A DNA stretch of 64,000 nt from Tillus elongatus (taxonomy: Eukaryota; Arthropoda; Insecta; Coleoptera; Cleridae), in assembly GCA_964006375.1 (NCBI GenBank), contig OZ023265.1:161150118-161214117 (forward strand). The letters run 5' to 3'. Made by a program: the position numbers and the translations under genes. The notes below the pieces were generated by a model. That model saw only the letters and a list, made by a program, of their open reading frames with translations, had not been told where the DNA came from and did no database searches. Shown here one piece after another: positions 1-45,209 of the stretch (position 1 is the first letter of the stretch; each line of letters opens with the position of its first letter).

Positions 1-320
1 TGGACTTATCACATATAATGGCCAGGACTTGTCCTACCCTGAGGGTTTAGTTGATGGTTAGGTAATGTTGAGTCTAACATACAGTCAGATCCCAGGTCTT
101 TTTGGTCCTTTGTGAAGTCTAGAAAGAAGCGGATTCGGATACCTGGACTTATCACATATAATGGCCAGGACTTGTCCTACCCTGAGGGTTTAGTTGATGG
201 TTAGGTAATGTTGAGTCTAACATACAGTCAGATCCCAGGTCTTTTTGGTCCTTTGTGAAGTCTAGAAAGAAGCGGACTCGGATACCTGGACTTATCACCT
301 ATGGCCAGGACTTGTCCTAC
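1..320 (+). repeat. 143-bp tandem duplication inside copy A1
   Basis: The 143-bp unit starts at 1 and again at 144, and a third partial unit starts at 287. The unit matches a single-copy stretch in A2 (about 15811-15953) that codes 'NVESNIQADPNSFWSF' and onward. Units are joined at 'GATGGTTAGGTAATG'. The length is not a multiple of three, so the array breaks the reading frame. More units may lie left of the window. Confidence 0.85.
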
Positions 321-2028
321 CCTGAGGGTTTAGTTGATGGTTTTGCTAAGTTTTTTAGTTCCTCCTTCAAATCTTGTACCGATTCTTCAGAGGATATGTT
401 TATCTCTTCCCTTTCATTTAAGCGAATTTCATACATCTGATGTACTTTCTGCTATTAAGAAACTCAAGTCCAAATTGTCTCAAGGGCCTGATAAAATACC
501 TAGTTTCATAATTAAAGACTGTGCTTCTGCATTTGCCGAACCTTAACCTTTTTATTTTTAACTTGTCTCTGAAAACACAAACTTTCCCTTCCATATGGAA
601 AACCACTAAAGTCTGCCCCGTCCATAAGAAGGTTGACAGGTCGGTCATTGAAAATTACAGGCAGATTGTAATCATGTTGAACTTTTCTAAGGTCTTTGAG
701 TATACACTTTTTGCGTACCTATCTCCTCGTGTAGGTCTGTATCTTTCACCGAATCAGCATGGGTTTGTCAGGGGCCGTTCGACCTTGACCAACCTTTCTT
801 GTTTTGTGCAATATGTATCGTCTTGTTTGGATGGGAATGGACAGGTTGATGCAGTCTACTTAGATTTCTCGAAGGCATTTGACTCAGTTGATCATGAGCT
901 GCTGTTACTTAAGCTTCCTTCTTTTGGATTTTTCAATGGTCTTATATCCTTGTTTAGATCCTACCGCCTCAAAACGTATCATTATGTCTGGTATGCTGGT
1001 TGTTCTTCTGACCTGTTTCATGCTTCTTCTGGTGTCCCACAAGGATCTGTATTTGGTTTCCTTCTCTTCAACGTTTTTATTAATGATTTGGATTCTGTGT
1101 TTACTGTTCCTCATTGATTGTATGCTGATGACCTAATTTTTTTTTCTAAATATCAATTCTCTTATCAACTGTCAGGCCATGCAGCACAACCTTCATAGGA
1201 TTTCGGAATGGTGTGACATAAATGAGTTACTTGTAAATCTTTCTAAATGTAGTGTTTTGTCTTTTTCCAATAAACATCACTTGCAGGTTTTCACTTATAA
1301 GGTGAATGGTGAAAGTCTTATACGTGTGTCTAATATTACTGACTTGGGTTTGATCGTGGATCCACACTTGAAGTTTAATTTACATCTGAACAACAGTATC
1401 CTTAGAACTTCTATGAAAAGCCTAGGATTTGTTGTTAGAAGCGCTGGGAATTTTTCATCTACTGACACTCTTATCTGTCTATATAATGCTTGTCCATTCT
1501 CATGTTAAAAGTCCATTCTCATGTAAAATATGCCAGCTTGTGCTGGATGCCCTTCTACTCCTGCCACATTACGCTTCTAGAATCTGTCCAGCGTAGGTTT
1601 TATGTCGCTTGCTGACAGGAGAACTCTTTCAGGTCAGTTATTGAAGCTTATTCACGGAATTATTGATGCACCTGAACTTCTCTCCCAGTTGCCTTTTCGC
1701 TCTCCTCTCCACAACTGTCAGACTCGTTCTACTCATACTTTTTTACTTTCGATTCCCAGAACTAATTTCCTTTTGAAATCACCCTTGTATTCTATTTGTG
1801 CCGAATATAATTCTTCTGGTATTGACATTTAGTCATGCTAATGTTGGGTCCTTTTCCGCAGCCTCTAGGGAATCGCTGTGTCTTGGGGATACCACATCTT
1901 AGTTATTTTGTGTTAATTTGTTTAGTTTTAATGTATAGTTTTTAATTTCTCTTAGTTCTTATATAAATCCATGTAACTGGGCTCCGGCCTGTTTAGGTTG
2001 TTTAAATAAATAAATAAATAAATAAATA
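1..2028 (+). mobile_element. Non-LTR retrotransposon copy A1 (CR1/jockey-like), left end outside window
   Basis: The reverse transcriptase is clear but broken. 'KVCPVHKK' and 'NYRQIVIM' lie at 600-680, then 'NQHGFVRGRST', 'VYLDFSKAFDSVDHELL' and 'GVPQGSV' by 1050. The catalytic region reads C-x-D-D after a frameshift near 1117-1130, followed by thumb and C-terminal pieces to 1832. The element ends in a (TAAA)n tail at about 2002-2028. It is collinear with copy A2 at 15145-19198. Frames shift near 540, 1120, 1500 and 1590, so it is dead. Confidence 0.88.
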
Positions 2029-2298
2029 ATGAGTATTATGATTTGTTACAGGCATTTTGCTACAGGAAGTTCATTCACTGACCTCCACCACAGGTACAAG
2101 TTAGGAATTTCAACCATTAGCGGTAGTATTCGACGAGTTTCAACTGCCACATGGAACATTTTGCATAATGATTGCATATCTAAACCATCAACAGATACAT
2201 GGAAATCAGCTGCAGAGAGGTTTAAGAAATGGGCAAACTTTCCTCACTGCATTGGAGTTATAGGCAGAAAACGCATATGCATAATAAAACCAGCATGA
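2029..2298 (+). pseudogene. PIF/Harbinger transposase fragment carried with A1
   Basis: The 270-bp stretch codes YRHFATGSSFTDLHHRYKLG and 'KSAAERFKKWANFPHCIG', a piece of a PIF/Harbinger nuclease (DDE_Tnp_4 type). It matches 19199-19465 closely, including the upstream intron end TGTTACAG. It follows the (TAAA)n tail of A1 at exactly the same junction as the transposase exon follows A2. It stops right after an AATAAA and 'CCAGCA', and a second (TAAA)n run follows at 2301-2318. Confidence 0.85.
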
Positions 2299-2318
2299 AT
2301 TAAATAAATAAATAAATT

Positions 2319-2635
2319 ATGTAATTTAATAACGTGAAATAAAAAAAAAAGAACTGGACACAGAGTTCATCACCCCACGATTATTACAGAAGCAATTTCG
2401 CGATGCTCAGTTCATGTGGTTTCACTTCTGATCCGTGTCATCCTATTTTTCTATCACCCATGTTATCCTGTCCCGTTTATCTTGAATCAGACACTACTGT
2501 ACATGGAGTATACTGGGAGTTCCAGGTTCCACGTTACGTGAGAACAAACACATTGATTTAACTAAATTAAACTGTATAAGCAAGAAGTTACAATTTATAT
2601 ACAAGATAACAATGGTATATGAAAAACTAGATAAA
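2319..2635. other. Unassigned AT-rich intron sequence
   Basis: After the second TAAA tail there are about 300 bp with an A-rich run near 2340 and no coding or repeat structure that I recognise. Confidence 0.5.
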
Positions 2636-3101
2636 TTCTCACCACAATTAGAACCGTAGACTGGTTTCGCTCTAATTAGAGCTCGTCAGTATGGCATACT
2701 AATTGCAGCGAAAATACATATACAAAGTAATACGGCTATGGTAGCCAACCTCCCAAAACTAAGTGAGATGTAAGACACGAAACACGCGCCGCCACCTCAT
2801 TTCGGAACCAAGTAGTATGTTGTCATGGCAACTCCAAATAACAAAATACTGACGAGCTCTAATTAAAGCCAAATTGGTCTACGGTTCTAATTGTGGTAAG
2901 AATGCATCTGGCCTTACATACTTTGCCCCTATATTAAGGTAGAAATGGGTCAGGGCTGATAATTTACTAAATTGTTAGTTGGTTGTACACAGTCTCTATT
3001 TTTTTAGCATTCTGTGTTATTTAGAGCTGGCGTGACAACATATTACGTGGTTCCGCAACGAGGTGGAGGCACGTGTTTCGTGTCTTACATCTCACTTATT
3101 A
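2636..3101. mobile_element. Interlaced inverted-repeat (MITE or fold-back) complex
   Basis: Two inverted-repeat pairs alternate. Arm A (2636-2692) pairs with A' (2847-2904); both carry 'CACAATTAGAACCGTAGAC' or its complement. Arm B (about 2758-2832) pairs with B' (about 3030-3101); both carry 'GATGTAAGACACGAAACACG' or its complement. The order is A-B-A'-B', not the nested order of a simple MITE. No coding sequence is present. A lone copy of arm A lies at 9291-9355. Confidence 0.75.
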
Positions 3102-3114
3102 ATGGTAGATGACA

Positions 3115-3660
3115 TATCATATCATATTTATTCACCATTAAAATTACATGGTCAGTCAAACAAATAAAATGGACTCCATGAACAAAACAAACATACAAAA
3201 CCACAACAATAAAATTCAATGTATACAAACTCAAACTTCTTAAACACAGTTTTACAATATACACAAAAATGTATAAAATATAAAATATCTACACCGCAAG
3301 CCAAAAGCAGCCACATAATAATACAGGAATAACTCCAACACCCTGACTATAATTAAAATATTCAACAACGCTATAAAAAGTCCCATTCAGCAAATAGTCC
3401 TTAACTTTATTATAAAAAATATTTCTAACTTTGAGTGTCTTTAAAAAAGGAGGCAGTGCATTAAAAAACTTCACTCCCAGATGATTTGTTCCATGCTGCG
3501 AAACATGAAAGCAATGAATGCCTATGGCAGATAGCTGTGATGAACGATGAGTCGTTATTCGTTGGCTTCGCAGCATACACTGGCAAATGACATGACTGAA
3601 GCTGGTGAGGGAGGTGTGAAGTGCGGCGCTTGCGCTCTTCAATACATAACAGTACACATC
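3115..3660 (-). mobile_element. 3' end of a non-LTR retrotransposon
   Basis: The minus strand codes 'GVKFFNALPPFLKTL' followed by 'YLLNGTFYSVVEYFNYSQG', the typical end of CR1/jockey-type ORF2 proteins, then an AT-rich 3' UTR ending in ATATG/ATATC repeats near 3117. It lies inside the intron after ABCC exon 10 and is 5' truncated. Confidence 0.7.
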
Positions 3661-3703
3661 TATATTAAAATTTGTAAAAGGTCAAACGCAAAATATAACT
3701 TAC

Positions 3704-36944
<33,241 letters not shown>

Positions 36945-37214
36945 TGTTTAAAAGAACACATTTAGTTCGTTGCAACACTTTAACTTTGGCACTCACTGTA
37001 TATGTATATAAAACACATAAAATTAATCTTCAGGTATTTAAAACTACAGTACACATTTTAAAGCAAGAACTCCTTTGACGTACTCCAACTTCAGTCTTTT
37101 GTTTCCTTTCTGTTGAAGAAATGCCGGTTAATTAAATCTAAAACAAAGAGAAATAAACAATTAGCTAAATAAAGATCACCACAATAAATAATTAAAAGAA
37201 AATGTGAAATTTAT
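36945..37214 (-). promoter_or_regulatory. Putative 5' UTR and core promoter of the ABCC gene
   Basis: Between the start codon at 36944 and the retroelement that begins near 37215 there are about 270 bp of non-repetitive AT-rich DNA. On the minus strand a TATATA box lies at 37005-37010, followed closely by ACAGTGAG, which resembles an arthropod initiator. The spacing is shorter than the usual 25-30 bp, so either motif may be chance in such AT-rich DNA. The strip is the only non-TE sequence upstream of the gene. Confidence 0.3.
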
Positions 37215-38952
37215 GTATACCAGCAATTGTTCTCAAAAAATGCGCACCAGAACTTGCTCCTCTCCTGACTCGTCTGTTTCAGACATCTTACAATAGAGGC
37301 ATATTCCCTAGCGACTGGAAAACTGCTCGAGTACAACCCGTTCCCAAGAAAGGATCCAAAGCGCTTCCTAGCAACTACATGCTTATTTATCTCCTTTCAG
37401 TAGTCTCTAAAGTGATGGAAAAGTATATAAACACCAAATTACTAAAATTTCATGAAAAACACAGTCTAATCCACGTCAGCGCAAATCAACTGCCGACCTC
37501 CTTTCGTTTGTCACCCATTCTTGGAACAAGTCTATGGAACTACACGGCGAATCCCATATTGTCGCTCCAGACATATCCAAAGTTTTCGACAAGGTCTGGC
37601 ACGCAGCGCTGCTTAATAAACTTCCGGCATATGGTCTACCACCAAAACTCTGTACCTGGACAGCAAATTTTTTTTCCAACCGGAGCATTTCTGGATTCCG
37701 TCAGCGCAGATCAACTGCCGACCTCCTTTCCTTTGTCACCCATTCTTGGAACAAGTCTATGGAACTACACGGTGAATCCCATATGTCGCTCTAGACTTAT
37801 CTAAAGCATTCGACCAGGTCTGGCACGCAGCGCTGCTTAATAAACTTCCGGCAGATGGTCTACCACCAAAACCCTGTACCTGGACAGCAAATTTCCTTTC
37901 CAACCGGAGCATTTCTGTTGTCGTGGATGGCCATTCCTCTCAACTGTATCTAATTAATGCAGGAGTCCCTCAAGGTTCAGCTTTAGCCCCTACTTTGTTT
38001 CTTCTCCACATCAATGACCTTCTCTCTAGCACATCCAACCCAGTTCACAGTTACGCGGACGACAGCACCCTCCACTCAAATATACAATATTCTAAGCCTG
38101 TCTCTTTAGCCCAATTAGATGAAGATCGCAGACTCATGGAGGGTTCTGTCCCTGTAGATCTCCAAAAAATATTAGACTGGGGAAGTAGAAATCTTGTACA
38201 ATTCAACCCACCAAAGCTCAGTCTTGCTTTCTATCTCATAAGAGATACACCAGCCCTAGACCTATCACAATGAACAACCAAGTTATTCAAATTAATAAGT
38301 CCTTTTCACTTGTTGGCATTTCTGTGGATCGAAATCTCAACTGGCACCAACATGTCACATCAATTGCAGAAGCGGCTGCTAAGAAATTAGGTTTCCTCTT
38401 CCGGGCTCGCAAATACCTTTCACCAGCTAATCTCTATACCTTATATACTTCACAAATAAGGCCAAAGCTCAAATACTGCTCCCACATCTGGAGTGCCGCT
38501 GCCGCTTCTACACTCGCTATTCTGGACTCTATTCAGAAGAGAGCTATACGTCTCATCGGTGACCCTACCCTCACCTAAAGGCTGACATCCCTTGCCCACC
38601 GACCTGCCGTTGGTGACCTCTCCCTCTCTTTTATAGATATCTGCACGGGCACTGCTCGGAGGAGCTTTCTTCCATACTTCCTCACCTGCTGCCCCCAACA
38701 GATCTACCAGGGGAATAGAGCGAATGCACCCTTTTACTGTCCAGGTCACCAGACATAGAACATCTTGTTATGCCCGCTCTTTTGTCCCGAGGACTTCCAA
38801 GTTGTGGAATTCCTTGCCGGCACATGTTTTTCCTTCTCCTCCGAACCTCCAAACCTTCAAGTCCAGAATTAACATGTTGCCTCTTTCCTCCTTGTCGACA
38901 CCCACGGTACGATCGTATTTAGGCTGTGAGCCCTCGTGGTGTGCTGTTGAAA
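37215..38952 (+). mobile_element. J2 retroelement copy J2b
   Basis: The plus strand carries 'FDKVWHAALLNKLPAYGLPP', 'GVPQGSALAPTLFLLHIND', 'PVHSYADDSTLHSNI' (catalytic YADD at about 38055), 'ISVDRNLNWHQHV', 'FRARKYLSPANLYTLYTSQI' and the C-terminus 'MHPFTVQVTRHRTSCYARSF', ending at 38952. Frames change at about 37800 and 38270. It is 5' truncated and contains an internal duplication. It points away from the ABCC start. Confidence 0.9.
37475..37924 (+). repeat. 225-bp tandem duplication in J2b
   Basis: The unit starting GTCAGCGCAAATCAACTGCC at 37475 recurs at 37700 and runs to about 37924. It covers 'RRSTADLLSFVTHSWNKSM' to 'ANFFSNRSIS'. J2c and J2d have a single copy, so the duplication is private to J2b. 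The length is a multiple of three. Confidence 0.9.
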
Positions 38953-38955
38953 TTA

Positions 38956-39534
<579 letters not shown>

Positions 39535-39544
39535 AAAAACCCTT

Positions 39545-40159
39545 TCGCTGGTGCTTTGGCAGTAGTTTTACTTAAGTTTATGGTTTAACGGTCTATAAGT
39601 TTTAACTAATTTTCGTAGAAAAAATTCGTTAAGAAGGAGACCGCGACTTTTGAATTTTAAAAAGCTTTCTTCAGATGAGTGCAAACTAGGCCCCTAGAAT
39701 GCATATCCGAGTTTAGTTTTAGTTTTTATCTGTTTAAATATATACAGTGTGATGCATTTCTAAGGTAAAGCTCAATATAATTGATGTTATACAAGATACG
39801 AGAACAAGTTGTATACGTTAATGATAGGGTGTCTTAACTGCATCTTATAAAACTATTACGACAAACACGCCCCAAAGTCGTTGGTGATACCTACTTTTAT
39901 TTTCGAACACCCTTATATTATTTCATTTTTTATCGAAATATGAAACCAGTTTTCTAGGAAACATTTAAAGTTTATTTTCGTTAAATTTTTGTACATTTTC
40001 AAACAATAAGTAATTTTGATAAAATATGTTAGATTGTTTCTACTATATAGGTTATACAGGTAACCAGATTGATGCCTGCTTGCATTAACGAGACATATTT
40101 GCTATTAAAAACCTTTTTATGAAAATTCACTTCCATAACACACTTGCTGCGTCCAGACT
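39545..40159 (-). mobile_element. TA-core-type copy without expanded array, tail-to-tail with copy g
   Basis: The order matches copy f, but the array position holds only TATATA within 'TTTAAATATATACAGTG' (about 39735). The 5' end is 'CTTGCTGCGTCCAGAC' at 40144-40159. Confidence 0.7.
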
Positions 40160-40560
40160 TTTTAATCTAAAATGAACGTGATTTGGATTTCTTTTGTAAA
40201 TATGCACAATCATTGTGATACTAAATGTATTCCATTTGACTGTTTCACACTGTATATACGATGTTTGATAGGGAAATACTATAAAGTGTATCCGAGAACA
40301 AATAACAATGCATCTTTACCAAGAATGCGTAAAGGAATTCGTCAGTCGGTTGCATAATAGAATAATACAATATTATTTGCACTGATAACAGACTGGAGGT
40401 ATTGAAAATATCTGAATAAATTTTTTTATAATGTAGACGCATAGAATCTATCGAACCATATGAACATATGTACAAGATACATACCATTATTAATAATAAT
40501 AATTAATGATATTAATATTAATTGATTGGCTCAACAGGTAAAACACATTTTTTATATATT
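40160..40560. other. Unassigned AT-rich sequence
   Basis: Two short open frames are present but neither shows a family signature. Confidence 0.45.
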
Positions 40561-43116
40561 TCAACAACACACCACGAGGTATCGTACCGTGGGTGTCGAC
40601 AAGGAGGAAAGAGGTAACTTGTTAATTCTGGACATGAAGGTTTGGGGGTTCGGAGGAGAAGGAAAAACATGTGCCGGCAAGGAATTCCACAACTTGGAAG
40701 TCATCGAAACAAAAGAGCGGGCATAACAAGATGTTCTATATCTGGTGACCTGGACAGTAAAAGGGCGCATTCGCTCTGTTCCCCTGGTAGATCTGTTGGG
40801 GGCAGCGGGTAGAGGAACTATGGAAGATGGCTCCTCTGAGCAGTGCCCGTGCAGATATCTATAAGAGAGAGAGAGAGAGAGGTCAAAAACGGCACGTCGG
40901 TGGGCAAGTGATGGCAGCCTTTGGGTGAGGGTAGGATCACCGATGAGACGTATAGCTCTCTTCTGAATGCATTCCAGGATAGCGAGTGTAGAAGCGGCAG
41001 CGGCACCTCAAATGTGGGAGCACTATTCGAGGTTTGGCCTTATTTGCGATATATAAGGTATAGAGATAAGATGGTCAAAAGTATTTGCGAGCCCGGAAGA
41101 GGAAACCTAATTTCTTAACAGCCGCTTCTGCAATTGATGTGACATGTTGGTGTCAATTAAGATTTCGATCCACAGAAATGCCAACAAGTGAAAAGGACTC
41201 ATTACTTTGAATAACTGGGTTGTTCATTGTGATGGGTCTAGGGCTGGTGTATCTCTTATGAGATAGAAAGCAAGACTGAGATTTGGTGGAGTTGAATTGT
41301 ACAAGATTTCTACTTCCCGAGTCTAATAGTTTTTGGAGATCCACAGAGACAGAACCCTCCATGAGTCTGCGATCCTCATCTAATGGGGCTAAAGAAACAG
41401 GCTTAGAATATTGTATATTTGAGTGGAGGGTGCTGTCGTCCGCATAACTGTGAACTGGGTTGGATGTGCTAGAGATAAGGTCATTGATGTGGAGAAGAAA
41501 CAAAGTAGGGGCTAAAGCTGAACCTTGAGGGACTCCTGTATTAATTGGATACAGTTTAGAGGAATGGCCACCCACGACAACATAAATGCTCCGGTTGGAG
41601 AGGAAATTTGCTGTCCAGGTACAGAGTTTTGATGGTATGCCATAGGGCGGAAGTTTATTAAGCAGCGCTGCGTGCCACACCTGGTCGAATGCTTTGGATA
41701 TGTCTAGAGCGACAATCTGGGATTCACCATGTAGTTCCAGAGACTTGTTCCAAGAATGGGTAACAAAGCAAAGGAGGTCGGCAGTTGATCTGCGCTGACG
41801 GAATCCATACTGCCTGTTGTCGATTAGACTGTTTTTCAAGAAATTTTAGTAATTCGGTGTTCATATACTTTTCCATCACTTTCTAGACGACTCAAAGGAG
41901 AAAAATAGGCCTGTAGTTGCTAGGAAGTGCTTTGGATCCTTTCTTGGGGACGGGTTGTACTCGAGCAGTTTTCCAGTTACTAGGGAATATGCCTCTATTG
42001 TAAGATGTCTGAAACAGACGAGTCAGGACAGGAGCAAGGTCTGGTGCGCATTTTTTGAGAACAATTGCTGGGATCTCGTCAAGGCAAGAGGCTTTCCTGG
42101 TATTAAGAGAACAGAGCATCTTTCGTACCTTCTTAGTTTTGAAAATGATATCCGTCATTTTATACGCGACATTGGAGACTGTTAGTGGTTCAACATTTGG
42201 AGGTGGGTTGAGAATAGAATTGCCGGCGAACAACGAGGCAAAAAGTTCCGCCTTGCCCAGGGCGGTAGAAACAATTTCATCCCCTGAAACAAGCGGTGGG
42301 AACGTGCAGAAATTATTCCCAATAGTTTTACCAAGAGTCCAGAAAGGTTTGTTGCCGTTGTAGCTTGAGAGGACTTTGTTTTTGATGTGGTTATTAAACG
42401 AGGTTTTGCATCAGAAAGAATGCGGACATAGCGGTTTCTTGCGTCGTTAAATGCTTGACGGTTTTCTTGACTGGGATTGTGTAGAAGCGTTTTGTGAGCT
42501 TTGACATTTTCAAGTCTGGCTTTAACACAGGATTTAGAGAACCAGGGCTTTTAAGTGGCTGAAGAGGTTTTCTGTGTACGTGGAATAAATAATTCCATGC
42601 CAGCTTGGATAATTTCAGTGACATTTTGTGATATATAAGAGGGGTCAGGATGAGAGAAGCAGCCCATGGAAATGACGAACAGTAATCCCGCATTTCGTCC
42701 TAGTTCGCGGAGTTGTAGTGCCAAACGTTACGTAGGTGTGATGACTGTGTGACCTCGGGTTGCATTGCGCAGGAAGCAGTGACCATGCCGTGGTCTGAGC
42801 GACCAAGTGGGGCGGCGACTGATGTTTTATAGCATTCAGGTTTTATAGTGAGAAGTAGATCCAAGGGATTCGAGCTGTGTGTTGGGATGCGAGGAAAGTA
42901 AGTAGGTTGCTGAACCATATTGACTAAAGAATTGCTGACTGCAAAGGCCTCCGCTGCTCTCCCTTGTGGATCGGTTTTTGAAGATCCTAGTTATTCCTTA
43001 TTATGGACATTGAAGTCACCTCGGAGGAAGGATATTCAGAAATCAGATGGTCGGTTTTTTCAGAAAGGTAGTCGTAGAGCTGGACAAAGTTGTTGTCAGA
43101 AGGGACCGGTAAATGC
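40561..43116 (-). mobile_element. J2 retroelement copy J2c
   Basis: It is in reverse orientation. The best J2 reverse transcriptase frame is 41153-41839: 'RQYGFRQRRSTADLLCFV', 'ALDISKAFDQVWHAALL', 'GVPQGSALAPTLFLLHIND' and 'HSYADDSTLHSN'. The preceding 'LNTRKASCLDEIPAIVLK' segment lies at 41892-42233. The endonuclease side ('VQQPTYFPRIPTHSSNPLD') is at 42700-42918. It ends abruptly at 43116, where a mariner fragment begins. Confidence 0.9.
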
Positions 43117-43725
43117 AACAGATGAAGATGTGTATGACATCGTGACAGGTGACGAATTGTTATGATCTATGCGTATGAGCCCGACCCAAAAGTAAGCAGC
43201 AGTCGACTGTATCGGTCTTCTAAGTGGAACCAAACCCAACAAAATCGCTCGTGCTCGAAGCACTTCGAAGCAAATGGTCGCCTGTTTTTTTTTTGGAAAA
43301 ACTGGGCATGTCTCAAACGCATCATTGGTGCAACGCAGAACGGGCAATTCTGAATGGAACACAACCAATTGTTTTCCACAAGTGCTCGGAGAAATAAAGA
43401 AAACTCACCGCCGAAGACAGATCACCCTCCACCACGATAATGCGAACTGTGTGTTTTTGAGCACTTAAAACGTCGATTTTATGAGTCATCCGCCGTATTT
43501 TTATTCCCGAACATCAAATATAAATGGCGAGGTCAACGTTTTTCGACACCCGCAGAAGCGGTTGATGCGTTCAAAATGCATGTTTTGGACACACCTCAAT
43601 CGGAGTGGAAAAATGACGTTAAAATAGGTATGAAAATAAAGTGGAATATTCAATTGAAAATGTTGGAACAGTTTGCAAATAGGCGAAGTTACTGCAGCCA
43701 ATCTAAACCTGTAAATAACTAAACT
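43117..43725 (+). pseudogene. mariner transposase C-terminal fragment
   Basis: 'DVYDIVTGDEL' at 43125-43160 gives the first catalytic D and 'ITLHHDNANC' near 43420 the second. 'SKQMVACFFGKTGHVS' lies between. The third motif is degraded ('MSHPPYFYSRTSN' in place of a YSPDLAP type) and 'GQRFSTPAEAVDAFKMHVLD'-like residues follow. It is a classical DD34D-type mariner piece fused directly to J2c. Confidence 0.82.
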
Positions 43726-44340
43726 AGGCAAATGATTTTTTGAATCATAGTTTTACTGTGTAAAATTGCATTGATTTATTAATCTAAAACTTTATCAAAG
43801 GTCAACGCAACGGCATGTGCAATATTGTATATACCCAAAGGAATAATCAGCATTAATTATTATTAATTATTGGATAATAATGGTCATTGAAGCAAATAAA
43901 GCCGCAGTATTGTTAAAACAATTTACTGTATGAAAACGTCTCTGTTAGTATACAATAAATGTACTAAAGCGTATCGTAATTTATTAAATGGTCTTTTTAA
44001 TTTCCACACCAATCATCTTGACATCAAAGGTCAATAAATGTTGTGTCTAAAATTATTGTTATACTTAAATTAATGGTAAATTGCGGTTCAACAACTCTAC
44101 TTCGATGTTTAACGTGGTGTTTATAAACTAATTTGACACGTACCGCAGTGCGAAATATATTTTCTGAATTATATTTTTATGATTGATTTTTGTCAATTAC
44201 GGTCTTCTAAATCGATTAAGATGCCACATGAGTTTGTATCTTTCACATAACTAGAGTTATGATCATTTGAAGTAAGTGATATCTTTCGGGTAGAGGAGGA
44301 GGAGGAGGGGGGGAATCAAAATGGGTATATCTCGCTTAAT
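43726..44340. other. Unassigned AT-rich sequence
   Basis: No frame, repeat or RNA signature that I recognise, apart from a short G-rich patch near 44290-44312. Confidence 0.5.
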
Positions 44341-44342
44341 AA

Positions 44343-44465
44343 CGAAGCTACGAGGGGACACCCAAAAGAACCCGAACTAATGTGGCGTGGGCGGAGTTTT
44401 TGTAGTACCGCGTTCTGCCGCTGGAAGCGTATAGAGCTACCATTCCTGAGCAGTGATGCCAACTT
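44343..44465 (+). mobile_element. Possible mariner 5' end fragment
   Basis: ACGAGGGGACACCCAAAAGA followed by a GC-richer stretch resembles the terminal repeat and leader of insect mariner elements. It is cut at about 44465 and the transposase is not attached. Confidence 0.4.
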
Positions 44466-44749
44466 AGGGAAATTATCCACAGTTCTAGGGATATTTAGAA
44501 TTAACGGGAGATTTTTCTAAAATACATTTAATCTACGAACATTCCACAATATTCCCGTTTAATAAAGCCAATCAGTAATATAGATTATTTATGTGATTTA
44601 AGTCAGTTTGTTTATAGCTAAATCGATCTATGTATAATAGATATTATGACATTGGCGATTGCGATCAAAAACAAAAATAACACTTATCCATGATCGTAAA
44701 TCACTTTTAATATCCGTCAACAGTGAAGTAAAAAATAGAAAAACTAAAA
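44466..44749. other. Unassigned AT-rich sequence
   Basis: Nothing recognisable before the next TA-core copy. Confidence 0.45.
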
Positions 44750-44930
44750 AAATATGTCTTTTTAATGCAAGCAGTCATCAATTTGGTCACCGGTATAACC
44801 TATATAGTAGAAAAAATGTGCCATATTTTTCAAAATAACTTATTGATTGAAAATGTACAGAAATTTTCCGACAATAAACTTTAAATGTTGGTTTCCTAGC
44901 CAACAAACCTTAGGTTAATAGCAAATTGAG

Positions 44931-45209
44931 TGTAAGATTGCTAGTTATTAAAAATAACAGTTTGGCAATCTTGGATACGCGCCGACACTGGTTGTCTGTA
45001 TATTCAAAAGTATTTGGCGTATGGCTTAAGTAAACAGACTGAGTGACGATATGTAAGAAGGGCAAGGATGAAGGGATATACTCGGCTGTATTGAAGATGA
45101 ACATTTCAATTAGATTATTATGAGTTGTTGAGTTGTTGGCATGTGATCTTTAGTAATTATATTAATTCTGAATAAACCAATTTTATTTGAAATATTTTAA
45201 TTTCTAACA
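44931..45209. mobile_element. Solo LTR (279 bp)
   Basis: The insert begins TGTAAGATTG and ends TTTCTAACA, so it has the TG...CA ends of an LTR. TGAG is duplicated on both sides (44927-44930 and 45210-45213). An AATAAA lies near 45172. Related copies without the insert read 'CAAATTGAGTTATTGAAATT' across the site, which confirms the edges. Four-base duplications fit gypsy-type elements. No internal region is present. Confidence 0.8.

Noticed and set aside
1..320. CRISPR array or satellite at the left edge
   Set aside because: The 143-bp units have no spacers and translate as part of a reverse-transcriptase ORF, so it is a tandem duplication in a retroelement.
1..3703. Next ABCC exon (rest of TMD2) hidden in the left 3.7 kb
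   Set aside because: I looked for TMD2 and NBD2 motifs on the minus strand and found only retroelement, Harbinger and MITE sequence.
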